Assembly: GCA_029942245.1 (NCBI GenBank)
Contig: JAOZTN010000033.1
Span: 1 to 29,066 of the forward strand
Origin: B18-G4 sp003648575
Lineage (GTDB): Bacteria; Bacteroidota; Bacteroidia; Bacteroidales; B18-G4
Direction of reading: 5' to 3'
DNA length: 29,066 nucleotides
The notes under the pieces are model-generated. The model did no database searches and was not told where the DNA came from. It was given only the letters and a program-made list of their open reading frames with translations. Position numbers and translations under genes: made by a program. This document shows, piece after piece, positions 16,858 to 24,693 of the stretch. How positions within the stretch are numbered: position 1 is the stretch's first letter; each line of letters opens with the position of its first letter.

Positions 16858-18264
16858 TTATTCGTTAGTTTCTTCTCTTTTCTTAATGGCCGCCATCATT
16901 TTGGCCTCCGTTACGACCTGTCCATTTACATATGCCTTGCCCTGCATAAGTGCAATACCGCGAGTTGCAGGTTTCAGGAGTTTATTATGGAATACTATGG
17001 TATCACCGGGGCGTACCACTTTTCTAAACTTTACGTCGTCAATTTTAAGGAAAAGGGTAATGTAATTTTCAGGATCCGGAACAGAATTCAGGATGAGGAC
17101 CCCACCTGTCTGAGCCATAGCTTCCACCAGGATAACGCCGGGCATAACCGGATCTCCCGGGAAATGTCCCTGGAAGAAATATTCATTCATAGTCACATTC
17201 TTGACTCCTATGATATAATCCTCTCCCATTTCCATGATCTTATCGATAAAGAGGAATGGAGGACGATGTGGGAGGAACCCCTGAATGTCCATGATATCGA
17301 ACAATGGTTCCTTCTCCAAGTCAATTGAAAATGATGCTTTCATCTTTTTCTTAGTATTGATATGATTTCTAATAAGTTTTCCTAATTCAACGTTTGCTGC
17401 ATGGCCGGGCCTTCTGGCAATGATATGTGCCTTGAGAGGTTTGCCCAGCAGGGCGAGATCACCGATCATATCCAACAGCTTATGTCTTGCGGGTTCATTG
17501 CGATGATGCAACTCCAGGTTATTCAATATCCCGTCCTGCATCACATTTACCTTTGGTTTATCAAAAAGATCGGCGAGGCGATTGAGTTCATCCTGATCGA
17601 TTACCCGATTCACAAAGACGATGGCATTGCTCAAATCGCCACCTTTTATGAGGTTGTTAGCCAGCAGGAACTCCAGTTCATGAAGGAACACAAAGGTCCT
17701 TGAATCAGCAATCTCCTCTTTAAAATCTTTTATGTCTTCAAGTACGGCATACTGTGTTCCCAGCACCCTGGTCTCGAAGTTGATCATCACAGATACCTTG
17801 AAAGTATCATTAGGGATAGCGATCAGCTCTACCTTATTCTCTTTATCGACAAACACGATGTTCTCTTCAATCTCGAGATATTCGCGTTCCATTTCCTGCT
17901 CTACACTACCAGCTTTCATGAGGGCTTCCATGAAATACTTTGAGCTGCCATCCATGATAGGCGGCTCACTCTGCGACATATCGATCATCAAGTTGTCAAT
18001 GCCCATTCCGCGGACAGCTGCCAGCACATGCTCGCAGGTATTGATATCGGCATTATTCTGACGTAATGAAGTTCCCCTGGAAGTATCAATCACATTGGCA
18101 ACATCTGCATCGATCACAGGCTGATCATCAAGGTCTACACGCCTGAATTTCAGTCCATGTCCCGCCGGGGCAGGATTAAAAGTCAGGGTAACCTGGTTTC
18201 CTGTGTGAAGTCCCGTTCCCTGTACCGATGTGGTCTTTATTATTGTACGTTGCTTTTCAGTCAT
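16858..18264 (-). CDS. lpxC-fabZ: Bifunctional LpxC deacetylase / FabZ dehydratase
   Basis: 468 residues: LpxC (about 1-310) fused to FabZ (about 318-468), a fusion known from Bacteroidota. LpxC removes the acetyl group from UDP-3-O-acyl-GlcNAc, the committed step of lipid A synthesis. FabZ dehydrates 3-hydroxyacyl-ACP and so competes for the same precursor. LpxC zinc and catalytic residues are all present: TCEHVLAA (Glu78, His79), HKLLDMIGDL (His261, Asp265) and GHAANVELG (His288). FabZ has LPHRPPFLFID and HFPGDPVMPG with His367, followed by ILVEAMAQTGG with Glu381. The start is the ATG at 18262-18264; a -7-like box lies 33 bp upstream. It is now the first gene of the downstream lpx block because an opposite-strand gene separates it from lpxD. 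Confidence 0.97.
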   Translation of the reverse strand: MTEKQRTIIKTTSVQGTGLHTGNQVTLTFNPAPAGHGLKFRRVDLDDQPVIDADVANVIDTSRGTSLRQNNADINTCEHVLAAVRGMGIDNLMIDMSQSEPPIMDGSSKYFMEALMKAGSVEQEMEREYLEIEENIVFVDKENKVELIAIPNDTFKVSVMINFETRVLGTQYAVLEDIKDFKEEIADSRTFVFLHELEFLLANNLIKGGDLSNAIVFVNRVIDQDELNRLADLFDKPKVNVMQDGILNNLELHHRNEPARHKLLDMIGDLALLGKPLKAHIIARRPGHAANVELGKLIRNHINTKKKMKASFSIDLEKEPLFDIMDIQGFLPHRPPFLFIDKIMEMGEDYIIGVKNVTMNEYFFQGHFPGDPVMPGVILVEAMAQTGGVLILNSVPDPENYITLFLKIDDVKFRKVVRPGDTIVFHNKLLKPATRGIALMQGKAYVNGQVVTEAKMMAAIKKREETNE

Positions 18265-18296
18265 ATGCGGCTGTCGAGCGAATTTCTAAATTTTGG

Positions 18297-18304
18297 CAAA
18301 AGTA
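18297..18304 (-). promoter_or_regulatory. Candidate -7 box for lpxC-fabZ operon
   Basis: On the minus strand this reads TACTTTTG, fitting TAnnTTTG, 33 bp before the lpxC-fabZ start. No TTG is found at the expected distance. A promoter here would be needed if the opposite-strand gene cuts the operon from lpxD. Confidence 0.4.
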
Positions 18305-18392
18305 ATAAAAAATGCGATAGGTACTTGCATTATAATGATGGATGAAACGGGATGGGAATTGCGAGCTTTTAGCTACGGGAGAGGGGAATCAA

Positions 18393-18432
18393 TGTTTCAC
18401 TGTTTCACGGTTTCACTGTTTCATTGTTTCAC
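18393..18432. repeat. Octamer tandem repeat TGTTTCAC
   Basis: Five 8-bp units: TGTTTCAC, TGTTTCAC, GGTTTCAC, TGTTTCAT and TGTTTCAC. A worn sixth unit, TGTTTTTT, follows. It lies in the 340-bp gap between the divergent lpxC-fabZ and T9SS-protein genes. Apart from this tract, a second octamer tract (18478-18509) and two promoter candidates, nothing else is seen in the gap. Confidence 0.88.
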
Positions 18433-18477
18433 TGTTTTTTCATCCGCCGAAGCTCAGGCGAAGGAAGAGTATGCTAA

Positions 18478-18509
18478 CGAATAAACAAACAAACGACTAA
18501 ACGAATTGC
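18478..18509. repeat. Octamer tandem repeat CGAATAAA/CGACTAAA, left copy
   Basis: Four degenerate 8-bp units: CGAATAAA, CAAACAAA, CGACTAAA and CGAATTGC. The same unit types recur in the same orientation at 20200-20231, on the other side of the T9SS-protein gene. The last unit supplies the TTG of the likely promoter of that gene. Confidence 0.75.
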
Positions 18510-18536
18510 CTACGGGCATTTATTACTGTAACTTTG
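18506..18536 (+). promoter_or_regulatory. Bacteroidota-type promoter of the T9SS-protein gene
   Basis: TTG at 18506-18508 and TAACTTTG at 18529-18536 with a 20-bp spacer fit the Bacteroidota consensus. The box lies 68 bp before the ATG at 18605. The TTG is inside the last unit of the octamer repeat. Confidence 0.6.
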
Positions 18537-18604
18537 TTGTTAACGGCCAATCCGTTCTAACTGAAAAACTTGTTGCTTATCATTAATGTGAATTGCAAAA
18601 CATT

Positions 18605-20146
18605 ATGAGAAAGATCATAATTTGCATAATTGTTTTTATAAACCTCGCCGGGAGCATATGCTCTCAGCAGGTTTATTTTAATAAACGGTATCAATTGAAT
18701 GATCATCAGATTTTCAGTTCTGCACCAAGTGCGATTGAATCCGACGGAAAATACTATCTTACGGGTGCAACCGAAGATACTGTTAACCAAAGTTGGCGCT
18801 GGGTGTTTTTTATGCAATTATCGGATTCTGGATTTGTTGATAGGATCAACTATCTTGGAGATTATTCACATGACTACTACCCTGCATGGCCTGGATCTTT
18901 CCAAAAACAAGGATCCCGATTCGTATTTGCAGGGAATAAAATATACTACGGACCATACAATGAGGTTGGCGTGTTAGCTAAACTTAATAGCAATTTAGAT
19001 ACTATTTGGCTTAGGGAATATTATGGAGATCTGAACTTACCATTTGATAGCATACAACAAATTAACAACATAAGTATTTGTTCAGATGGTGGTATAATAT
19101 GTACAGGTAGGCAATACACTTACCAGCAATCCAGCAAAATGCTTCTACTGCGTACGGATTCTACTGGAAGTCAACTTTGGAAAAGGTGTTATGGGATTAC
19201 AGGTTTGAATAATGCTTACTCAGTAATCCAAACCACCGATGGCGGCTTTGCTATAGGAGGATTTTGGTATATACCGGGCAGTAGTGTGCACACCGGCGAC
19301 CCCATCATTATTAAAACTGACAGTATGGGGAACCAGGAATGGCAAAAGAATATTGGCGGGCCATACCAGGATAATTCTGCAAACTTATGCCTGTCACCCG
19401 ACGGAAGCATTATTGCCGGAACCATGTATGCTGATTCCCTGGCAGGTGATGTACCATATAGTCGCATACATATTGTTAAAATGGATAATACGGGCAACAT
19501 TATTTGGGATAAAAAATATGACAGAAGTAATATAGTATATAATTACATGAGTCGTATAAATTGCCTTGATGATGGCAGCATTATTGCGTGCGGTTCAAAG
19601 CCTATAGAGCCACCCCGAACTTCCAGCTGGGCTATGAAAGTAAGCAGCGAAGGTGATAGTTTATGGTACAGGCATTATGACAATTTGCATGGTTATCAGA
19701 GTTTTAACTACTTATATGACATAATCCCTACTTCCGATAATGGCTTTTTGACCTGCGGCTATGTGTTTCCCATGCAGCCCGATACCGGTACCCAGGATGC
19801 CTGGGTTTTAAAACTCGACAGCATGGGCTGCGATACGCCTGGCTGCTTTACAGTGACTGTATTCGAGCAGCCCACCGACCACGCACCGCGCACCACACAC
19901 CTGCAAATCTTTCCCAACCCGGCCGTCCACTACGTAAATATTCGATCTTCGATCTTTGGTCCTCGATCTTCGATCTTCATTTATGATTTATTCGGTCGCA
20001 AGCAAGATGAGATAATCATCCCCAAAGGACAAAACGAAACAAAACTGGATATCTCCGCCTATCCTCCAGGAGTGTATATTGCCGTACTAAAAAATGAAAA
20101 AGGGCTTGTAAGCAGGGGGAAGTTTGTGAAATCCGGTGACCGTTGA
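18605..20146 (+). CDS. Secreted propeller-like protein with T9SS type A sorting domain
   Basis: 513 residues from the ATG at 18605, which gives a clean signal peptide (MRKIIICIIVFINLAGSICS); a TTG four codons earlier is less likely. The body has repeated blade-like units: LLRTDSTGSQLWKRCYG, IIKTDSMGNQEWQKNIGG, IVKMDNTGNIIWDKKYD and LKLDSMGCD, each followed by a TDGGFAIGG-like turn (TTDGGFAIGG, SPDGSIIAGT, DDGSIIACGS, TSDNGFLTCGY). This is a beta-propeller pattern common in T9SS cargo. The last 80 or so residues are a T9SS type A sorting domain (LQIFPNPAVHYVNI, FIYDLFGRK, YPPGVYIAVL). The protein should cross the outer membrane by T9SS and be anchored or released. Two heptamer repeat tracts lie inside its coding sequence around this domain. 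It is on the opposite strand to the lpx genes and has octamer tracts on both sides. Confidence 0.9.
   Translation: MRKIIICIIVFINLAGSICSQQVYFNKRYQLNDHQIFSSAPSAIESDGKYYLTGATEDTVNQSWRWVFFMQLSDSGFVDRINYLGDYSHDYYPAWPGSFQKQGSRFVFAGNKIYYGPYNEVGVLAKLNSNLDTIWLREYYGDLNLPFDSIQQINNISICSDGGIICTGRQYTYQQSSKMLLLRTDSTGSQLWKRCYGITGLNNAYSVIQTTDGGFAIGGFWYIPGSSVHTGDPIIIKTDSMGNQEWQKNIGGPYQDNSANLCLSPDGSIIAGTMYADSLAGDVPYSRIHIVKMDNTGNIIWDKKYDRSNIVYNYMSRINCLDDGSIIACGSKPIEPPRTSSWAMKVSSEGDSLWYRHYDNLHGYQSFNYLYDIIPTSDNGFLTCGYVFPMQPDTGTQDAWVLKLDSMGCDTPGCFTVTVFEQPTDHAPRTTHLQIFPNPAVHYVNIRSSIFGPRSSIFIYDLFGRKQDEIIIPKGQNETKLDISAYPPGVYIAVLKNEKGLVSRGKFVKSGDR
19874..19901. repeat. Heptamer tract inside the T9SS-protein gene, first
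   Basis: Four 7-bp units: ACCGACC, ACGCACC, GCGCACC and ACACACC. They encode TDHAPRTTH, the linker between the propeller part and the T9SS sorting domain. The unit GCGCACC also occurs twice in the tract at 728-790. Confidence 0.75.
19942..19976. repeat. Heptamer tract inside the T9SS sorting domain, second
   Basis: Five 7-bp units: TCGATCT twice, TTGGTCC, TCGATCT twice. They encode RSSIFGPRSSIF between the first strand (FPNPAVHYVNI) and the IYDLFGRK strand of the sorting domain. Three units make 21 bp, so the peptide repeats every seven residues. Confidence 0.88.
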
Positions 20147-20199
20147 CCGGAATGCTTACATGGCTAAATTGTTATTGTTAGTTGGCTTCATGTTGCTTT

Positions 20200-20231
20200 C
20201 GACTAAACAACTAAACGAATAAACAAAAACT
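20200..20231. repeat. Octamer tandem repeat, right copy
   Basis: Units CGACTAAA, CAACTAAA and CGAATAAA, then a worn CAAAAACT. It lies between the stop of the T9SS-protein gene and the stop of the convergent lpxD gene, ending 2 bp before the latter. It matches the left tract at 18478-18509 in unit type and direction. Confidence 0.75.
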
Positions 20232-20233
20232 CT

Positions 20234-21256
20234 CTACTCTCCTACCTTCTTTTCCAGTTCATCAAGCCTGTCTACGATCTGCTGGAAGTTTTTAAAGTGG
20301 ATGTACGACTTCATGTATTGCCTGAAGTTGATGGAAGGGGAACCCATGATGATTTCCCCGTCTTTTACGTTTGATGGGACACCGGCCTGTGCCTGGATCT
20401 TTACATTATCTCCAATCTTAATATGGCCTGCGAGACCTGCCTGACCACCGATCATACAGTTCTTGCCGATCTTGGTCGACCCTGAAACACCTGTCTGGGC
20501 AGCAATCACGGTATTTTCACCGATCTCCACATTATGGGCGATCTGTATGAGGTTATCCAGCTTTACGCCTTTCCTGATGATGGTTGAGCCTATGGTAGCC
20601 CTGTCGATAGTGGTATTGGATCCTACCTCAACATTATCTTCTATGATCACATTCCCGGTCTGAGCAACTTTTACATATTCTCCCTTTTCATTCGGGGCGA
20701 AGCCAAAGCCGTCACTGCCGATGATCACTCCTGAATGGATGGTGCACTCTTTCCCCAGTACAGTATCATGATAAAGCCTTGCACCGGCAAAAACAGTACT
20801 CCCGTCCCCTATCTTTGAAGTGTCGCCAACATAAGCATGGGGATACAGTTTAACCCCATCGCCAAGGACTGCATCTTTCCCGACAAAGGCAAACTCTCCT
20901 ATATAAACACCCTCTCCTATCTGTGCACTTTCATCAATGTATGCCAGCTCGCTGATGCCTGATTTTTCCAGCTTCATCTTATTATACATTTCCAGTAAAG
21001 AGGCGATGGCCAGATAGGGATCCTCCACCCTGATAAGGGTAGCTTTGATCTCCTTTTCAGGTTTAAATTCATTGCCAACGATCACAATATCGGCTCCTGT
21101 AGTATAAATAAAGGATTCATATTTGGGATTGGCCAGAAAACTTAATCCGCCCTGTGCTTCTTCATCGATCTTGACGACCTGGCTTATAGCGACTTCAGCA
21201 TTTCCTTCTACTTGTCCGCCTATTAACTCCGCTATCTGATGTGCTTTGAATTCCAT
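20234..21256 (-). CDS. lpxD: UDP-3-O-acylglucosamine N-acyltransferase
   Basis: 340 residues, the classical LpxD length. It carries out the third step of lipid A synthesis, N-acylation of UDP-3-O-acylglucosamine from hydroxyacyl-ACP. The N-terminal uridine-binding domain (IAELIGGQVEGNAE, GGLSFLANPKYE) is followed by the hexapeptide beta-helix with GSDGFGFAPNEKGEYVKVAQTG and IQIAHNVEIGENTVI, where His241 is the catalytic histidine. The C-terminal helix (YIHFKNFQQIVDRLDELEKKV) is present. It follows the HD phosphohydrolase gene by 67 bp on the same strand. It is cut off from lpxC-fabZ by the T9SS-protein gene. This is the better candidate for the housekeeping LpxD of the two copies. Confidence 0.96.
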   Translation of the reverse strand: MEFKAHQIAELIGGQVEGNAEVAISQVVKIDEEAQGGLSFLANPKYESFIYTTGADIVIVGNEFKPEKEIKATLIRVEDPYLAIASLLEMYNKMKLEKSGISELAYIDESAQIGEGVYIGEFAFVGKDAVLGDGVKLYPHAYVGDTSKIGDGSTVFAGARLYHDTVLGKECTIHSGVIIGSDGFGFAPNEKGEYVKVAQTGNVIIEDNVEVGSNTTIDRATIGSTIIRKGVKLDNLIQIAHNVEIGENTVIAAQTGVSGSTKIGKNCMIGGQAGLAGHIKIGDNVKIQAQAGVPSNVKDGEIIMGSPSINFRQYMKSYIHFKNFQQIVDRLDELEKKVGE

Positions 21257-21323
21257 ATTTTCTATTCTTGTCGTACAATGTTAAAAATATTTCAAATGCA
21301 GAAAACTGCATATTTATCAGGAT

Positions 21324-22574
21324 TTATAAACAATCCCTGAACTCTTTGGGGTAGCATAAAAAGTGCTTGAGCACCGTCTTGTGCAGGACGGATATATTCA
21401 GCTGATCGGAGGCCTCTGCGATATCCTTTACCTCCCCTGATTTGAAGTATATATTGATCTTATCACTCTTTGGATGGTATGCATGATTCTCAGAAGTATC
21501 CGAGATTATGAAGTACGCTGCTTCCTCAGCAGTCATACCATATTTTTTCGCAATCTCCTGCTTCAGGCCTGCTATCTTTTCTGCCGGAAAGGCTTCCGAT
21601 TGCAGGTCGGTGCTGAACAGCTGCCTGTTGATGAGCATATTGCACAAGCGGGACAGTATAGGGTCGCTGGATCGGGCCCATACTTTGATAGAAGCATAAA
21701 TATCATAATCGTCGAGATCGGAAAAATGCCTGATCACCTCAGGATCATGAAGCAGCTCGTTCTTCCCGATCTGTGCGTTCAGGAAATATGACAGTACAGG
21801 ACTGGAATGAATGTCCTCCCCTGCCAGGCTAAGCTCCTTGGCACGCCTCAATATTTTAATAAGCATATTCTCTGCAGCCAGTACCGTCTTATGCAGGTAC
21901 ACCTGCCAGTACATCAGCCTGCGCGCAATGATAAACTTCTCGATGGAATAGATCCCCTTCTCCTCAACTACAAGCAGATCATCAATCACGTAGAGCATCT
22001 TGATGATGCGCTCCACGCTTACGATGCCTTCCGATACGCCTGTATAAAAGCTGTCGCGCTTGAGGTAATCCAGCCTGTCCATATCAAGCTGGCTGGAGAC
22101 CAGCTGGTGCAGAAACCTCCTCTCATGAGTGTTCTGAAAGATCCTGATAGCACCCGACAGTTGCCCATCGAACTGCTCGTTCAGCTTATCCATATAGAAT
22201 CGAGAGACCAGCTCATGGTCGATATTTTCCATAATGGAATGCTCGAGTGCGTGTGAGAAAGGGCCATGACCGATGTCGTGCAGCAGTATAGCTATGCTCA
22301 CATCAAGGGATTCCTGGTCGCTGATCTCAACCCCTTTTATTTTCAGGGCATGGACGGCCTGGTTCATGAGGTGAAAAGCGCCCATTGAATGATGAAAGCG
22401 GGTATGCAGCGCTCCGGGATATACCATATCGGTCATCCCTAACTGCCTGATCCTGCGAAGGCGTTGAAACCACGGATGTTCGATCAGGTCGAAAACAAGC
22501 TGATTGTTCACGGTGATGAAGCCGTATACAGGATCATTGAAGATTTTTCTGCCGTTGAAGGAGGAATGCCGCAC
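21324..22574 (-). CDS. HD domain phosphohydrolase (dGTPase-like)
   Basis: About 416 residues. The HD superfamily metal site is visible: HTRFHHSMG, LLHDIGHGPFSHALEH, and a later Asp in LDMDRLDYLKRD. Such proteins hydrolyse phosphate esters, often of nucleotides; the substrate is unknown. The start is uncertain. The conserved part begins KIFNDPVYGF and there is no ATG near it. The GTG at 22572-22574 gives a short leader; a TTG at 22638-22640 would add 22 residues reading towards the divergent porX gene. The gene lies upstream of lpxD in the same direction, a common Bacteroidota order whose functional reason is not known. Confidence 0.9.
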   Translation of the reverse strand: MRHSSFNGRKIFNDPVYGFITVNNQLVFDLIEHPWFQRLRRIRQLGMTDMVYPGALHTRFHHSMGAFHLMNQAVHALKIKGVEISDQESLDVSIAILLHDIGHGPFSHALEHSIMENIDHELVSRFYMDKLNEQFDGQLSGAIRIFQNTHERRFLHQLVSSQLDMDRLDYLKRDSFYTGVSEGIVSVERIIKMLYVIDDLLVVEEKGIYSIEKFIIARRLMYWQVYLHKTVLAAENMLIKILRRAKELSLAGEDIHSSPVLSYFLNAQIGKNELLHDPEVIRHFSDLDDYDIYASIKVWARSSDPILSRLCNMLINRQLFSTDLQSEAFPAEKIAGLKQEIAKKYGMTAEEAAYFIISDTSENHAYHPKSDKINIYFKSGEVKDIAEASDQLNISVLHKTVLKHFLCYPKEFRDCL

Positions 22575-22706
22575 CGATGTCGTATTTTTGTAAAAGGAAT
22601 TGCTTCCCTGTACAATAATTCTAAAAAAAATACATTTCAATATTACGACTTTTTTTTGAATGACCTTCCGGACAGCACCCTTACCGGGCCTAACAAAACA
22701 ACATAT

Positions 22707-24263
22707 ATGGAAAACATCAGTATTTTATGGGCAGATGACGAGATAGACCTGCTAAAACCACATATTCTCTTCCTCGAACAAAAGGGCTATGAAGTGGTAA
22801 CAACCAACAATGGCGACGACGCCATGGATATTATCCGTACCCGTCCGTTCGACATCGTATTTCTCGACGAGCACATGCCCGGTATGTCCGGCATTGAAAC
22901 CCTGGCGGAAATCAAAACTATTTACCCCAACCTCCCGGTGGTGATGATCACCAAGAGTGAGGAAGAATCTATCATGGAGGATGCCATCGGATCCAACATT
23001 TCCGATTACCTCATCAAACCCGTGAATCCAAACCAGATCCTCCTTTCACTCAAGAAGAACCTGGAGAACAAAAAGCTGATCAGCGAAAAGACCACCATGG
23101 CCTATCAGCAGGAGTTCAGGACAATTGGGATGGACCTCTCCATGGGTCTGAACCACGAAGAATGGATTGAAATGTATAAGCGTATTGTGCGATGGGAGCT
23201 CGAGCTTGAAAAGACCACCGACCCTAATGTGATCGACATCCTCAACATGCAAAAGAATGAAGCCAACTCTGTGTTTTCGAAGTTTGTTGAAAGAAACTAT
23301 TGTGACTGGGTCAGCGGGCAAAGTGATGACAGGCCCGTGATGTCGGCCAACCTTTTCAAAGACAAAGTATTTCCGGAAATCAAGCCGGGAACGCCTCTTT
23401 TTGTTCTTGTTATCGACAACCTCCGCTATGATCAGTGGAAAGCCATACAGCCCAAAATAGAAGAGTTTTACAGGGTCGAGCAGGATGAGATCTATTACAG
23501 CATCCTTCCTACGACCACGCAATATGCAAGAAATGCCATCTTCTCCGGACTTATGCCATCGGAGATCGAGAAACGCTTCCCTCATTACTGGACCCCGGAA
23601 GAAGCTGAAGGAAGCAAAAACCAGTATGAGAGCGAACTATTGGGTGAGCAGCTAAAACGCCTTGGTAAGAACATCAAGCATGGTTATAACAAGGTATTGA
23701 ACCTTGATGCCGGAAAGCGTCTTTCCGATAACCTTTCCAACCTCTACCAGAACGACCTGAATGTGATCGTATACAATTTCGTTGACATGCTCTCGCATGC
23801 CCGTACAGAGATGGAGATCATTCGTGAACTGGCAGATGATGAGGCAGCCTACCGCTCCCTGATGTTGTCATGGTTCGAGCATTCATCCTTGCTCGACATC
23901 ATCAAGCAACTGTCAGAGAAAAAGCTTCCCGTTATCATTACCACCGATCATGGCTCAGTAAAGGTCGAGGATCCTGTGAAGATCGTTGGCGACAGGAATA
24001 CTACCACAAACCTGCGCTACAAATCGGGCAGGAACCTTAATTATGAGGCCAAGGAAGTGTTCGATGTCAGGAACCCCGGCGATATATTTATGCCAAAGAC
24101 CAATGTGAGCACTTCATATGTATTTTGCAAGAATAATGACTTCTTTGCTTATCCCAATAATTACAATTACTATGTGAAGTATTACCGAAATACCTTCCAA
24201 CATGGAGGGATCTCGCTGGAGGAAATGCTCATCCCGATCATCACTTTAAGTCCTAAAGCCTAG
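22707..24263 (+). CDS. porX: PorX-type response regulator with PglZ domain
   Basis: 518 residues from the ATG at 22707, the length of known PorX; an upstream in-frame extension to 22464 overlaps the divergent gene and is not likely used. The receiver domain (1-125) has Asp10-Asp11, phospho-acceptor Asp54 (FLDEHMPGMSG), Thr82 and Lys104 (YLIKPVNP). A helical linker follows, then a PglZ/alkaline-phosphatase-type domain (about 200-518) with LFVLVIDNLRYDQW, TTTQYARNAIFSGLMP, NFVDMLSHAR and VIITTDHGSV, which hold the metal-binding and nucleophile residues. PorX, with the sensor PorY, controls the type IX secretion system in Porphyromonas; its PglZ domain is reported to act on phosphodiesters. No PorY or T9SS component gene is in the window, but a T9SS cargo gene is. 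Confidence 0.95.
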   Translation: MENISILWADDEIDLLKPHILFLEQKGYEVVTTNNGDDAMDIIRTRPFDIVFLDEHMPGMSGIETLAEIKTIYPNLPVVMITKSEEESIMEDAIGSNISDYLIKPVNPNQILLSLKKNLENKKLISEKTTMAYQQEFRTIGMDLSMGLNHEEWIEMYKRIVRWELELEKTTDPNVIDILNMQKNEANSVFSKFVERNYCDWVSGQSDDRPVMSANLFKDKVFPEIKPGTPLFVLVIDNLRYDQWKAIQPKIEEFYRVEQDEIYYSILPTTTQYARNAIFSGLMPSEIEKRFPHYWTPEEAEGSKNQYESELLGEQLKRLGKNIKHGYNKVLNLDAGKRLSDNLSNLYQNDLNVIVYNFVDMLSHARTEMEIIRELADDEAAYRSLMLSWFEHSSLLDIIKQLSEKKLPVIITTDHGSVKVEDPVKIVGDRNTTTNLRYKSGRNLNYEAKEVFDVRNPGDIFMPKTNVSTSYVFCKNNDFFAYPNNYNYYVKYYRNTFQHGGISLEEMLIPIITLSPKA

Positions 24264-24266
24264 TGT

Positions 24267-24689
24267 ATGGAGAAGCTTTATATCTGCGACAGTCTTGACC
24301 AACTCGATGAAATAGCCGTTGATATCCTTGACAGGTATCCTGAGCCGGTCCTCTTTGCCCTCTACGGGGAAATGGGAAGCGGTAAGACAACGCTGATAAA
24401 AAGCTTGTGCAAGGCCCTTGGCACGCTCGACAAGGTCACCAGCCCAACTTTTGCACTTATTAATGAATACCAGACGGAACGTGCCGGTCCTGTGTATCAT
24501 TTCGATGTTTACCGGATCAAAAAGATTGAAGAGGTCATGGATATCGGCTATGAAACATACTTTTTCAGCGGGCATTATGTATTTGTGGAATGGCCTGAAT
24601 TGATCACCGAACTTTTACCTGAGGAGTACGTATACATAAAGATCAGGGAGAGGGAGGACAGAAAGAGGGAGATCCTTGTAAAAAGCTGA
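24267..24689 (+). CDS. tsaE: tRNA threonylcarbamoyladenosine biosynthesis ATPase
   Basis: 140 residues. TsaE is the ATPase of the TsaBDE complex that makes the t6A base next to the anticodon of ANN-decoding tRNAs. The Walker A loop GEMGSGKTT is at residues 34-42, followed by VTSPTFALINEY and YHFDVYRI; FVEWPELI is the family's C-terminal signature. It starts 3 bp after the porX stop and ends 4 bp before the dehydrogenase gene, so all three are one operon. Confidence 0.96.
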   Translation: MEKLYICDSLDQLDEIAVDILDRYPEPVLFALYGEMGSGKTTLIKSLCKALGTLDKVTSPTFALINEYQTERAGPVYHFDVYRIKKIEEVMDIGYETYFFSGHYVFVEWPELITELLPEEYVYIKIREREDRKREILVKS

Positions 24690-24693
24690 TATA

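Noticed and set aside
16858..18264. LpxC-FabZ fusion as a novelty
   Set aside because: This fusion is well known in Bacteroidota, so it supports the taxonomic call but is not new.
18293..18484. 63-residue plus-strand frame with FHCFTVSLFHCFTVF
   Set aside because: The peptide is only the octamer tract TGTTTCAC read in one frame; no conserved content.
23046..23585. 179-residue minus-strand frame opposite porX
   Set aside because: It is a long shadow of the porX coding sequence; composition and content are not those of a protein family and porX is fully supported.
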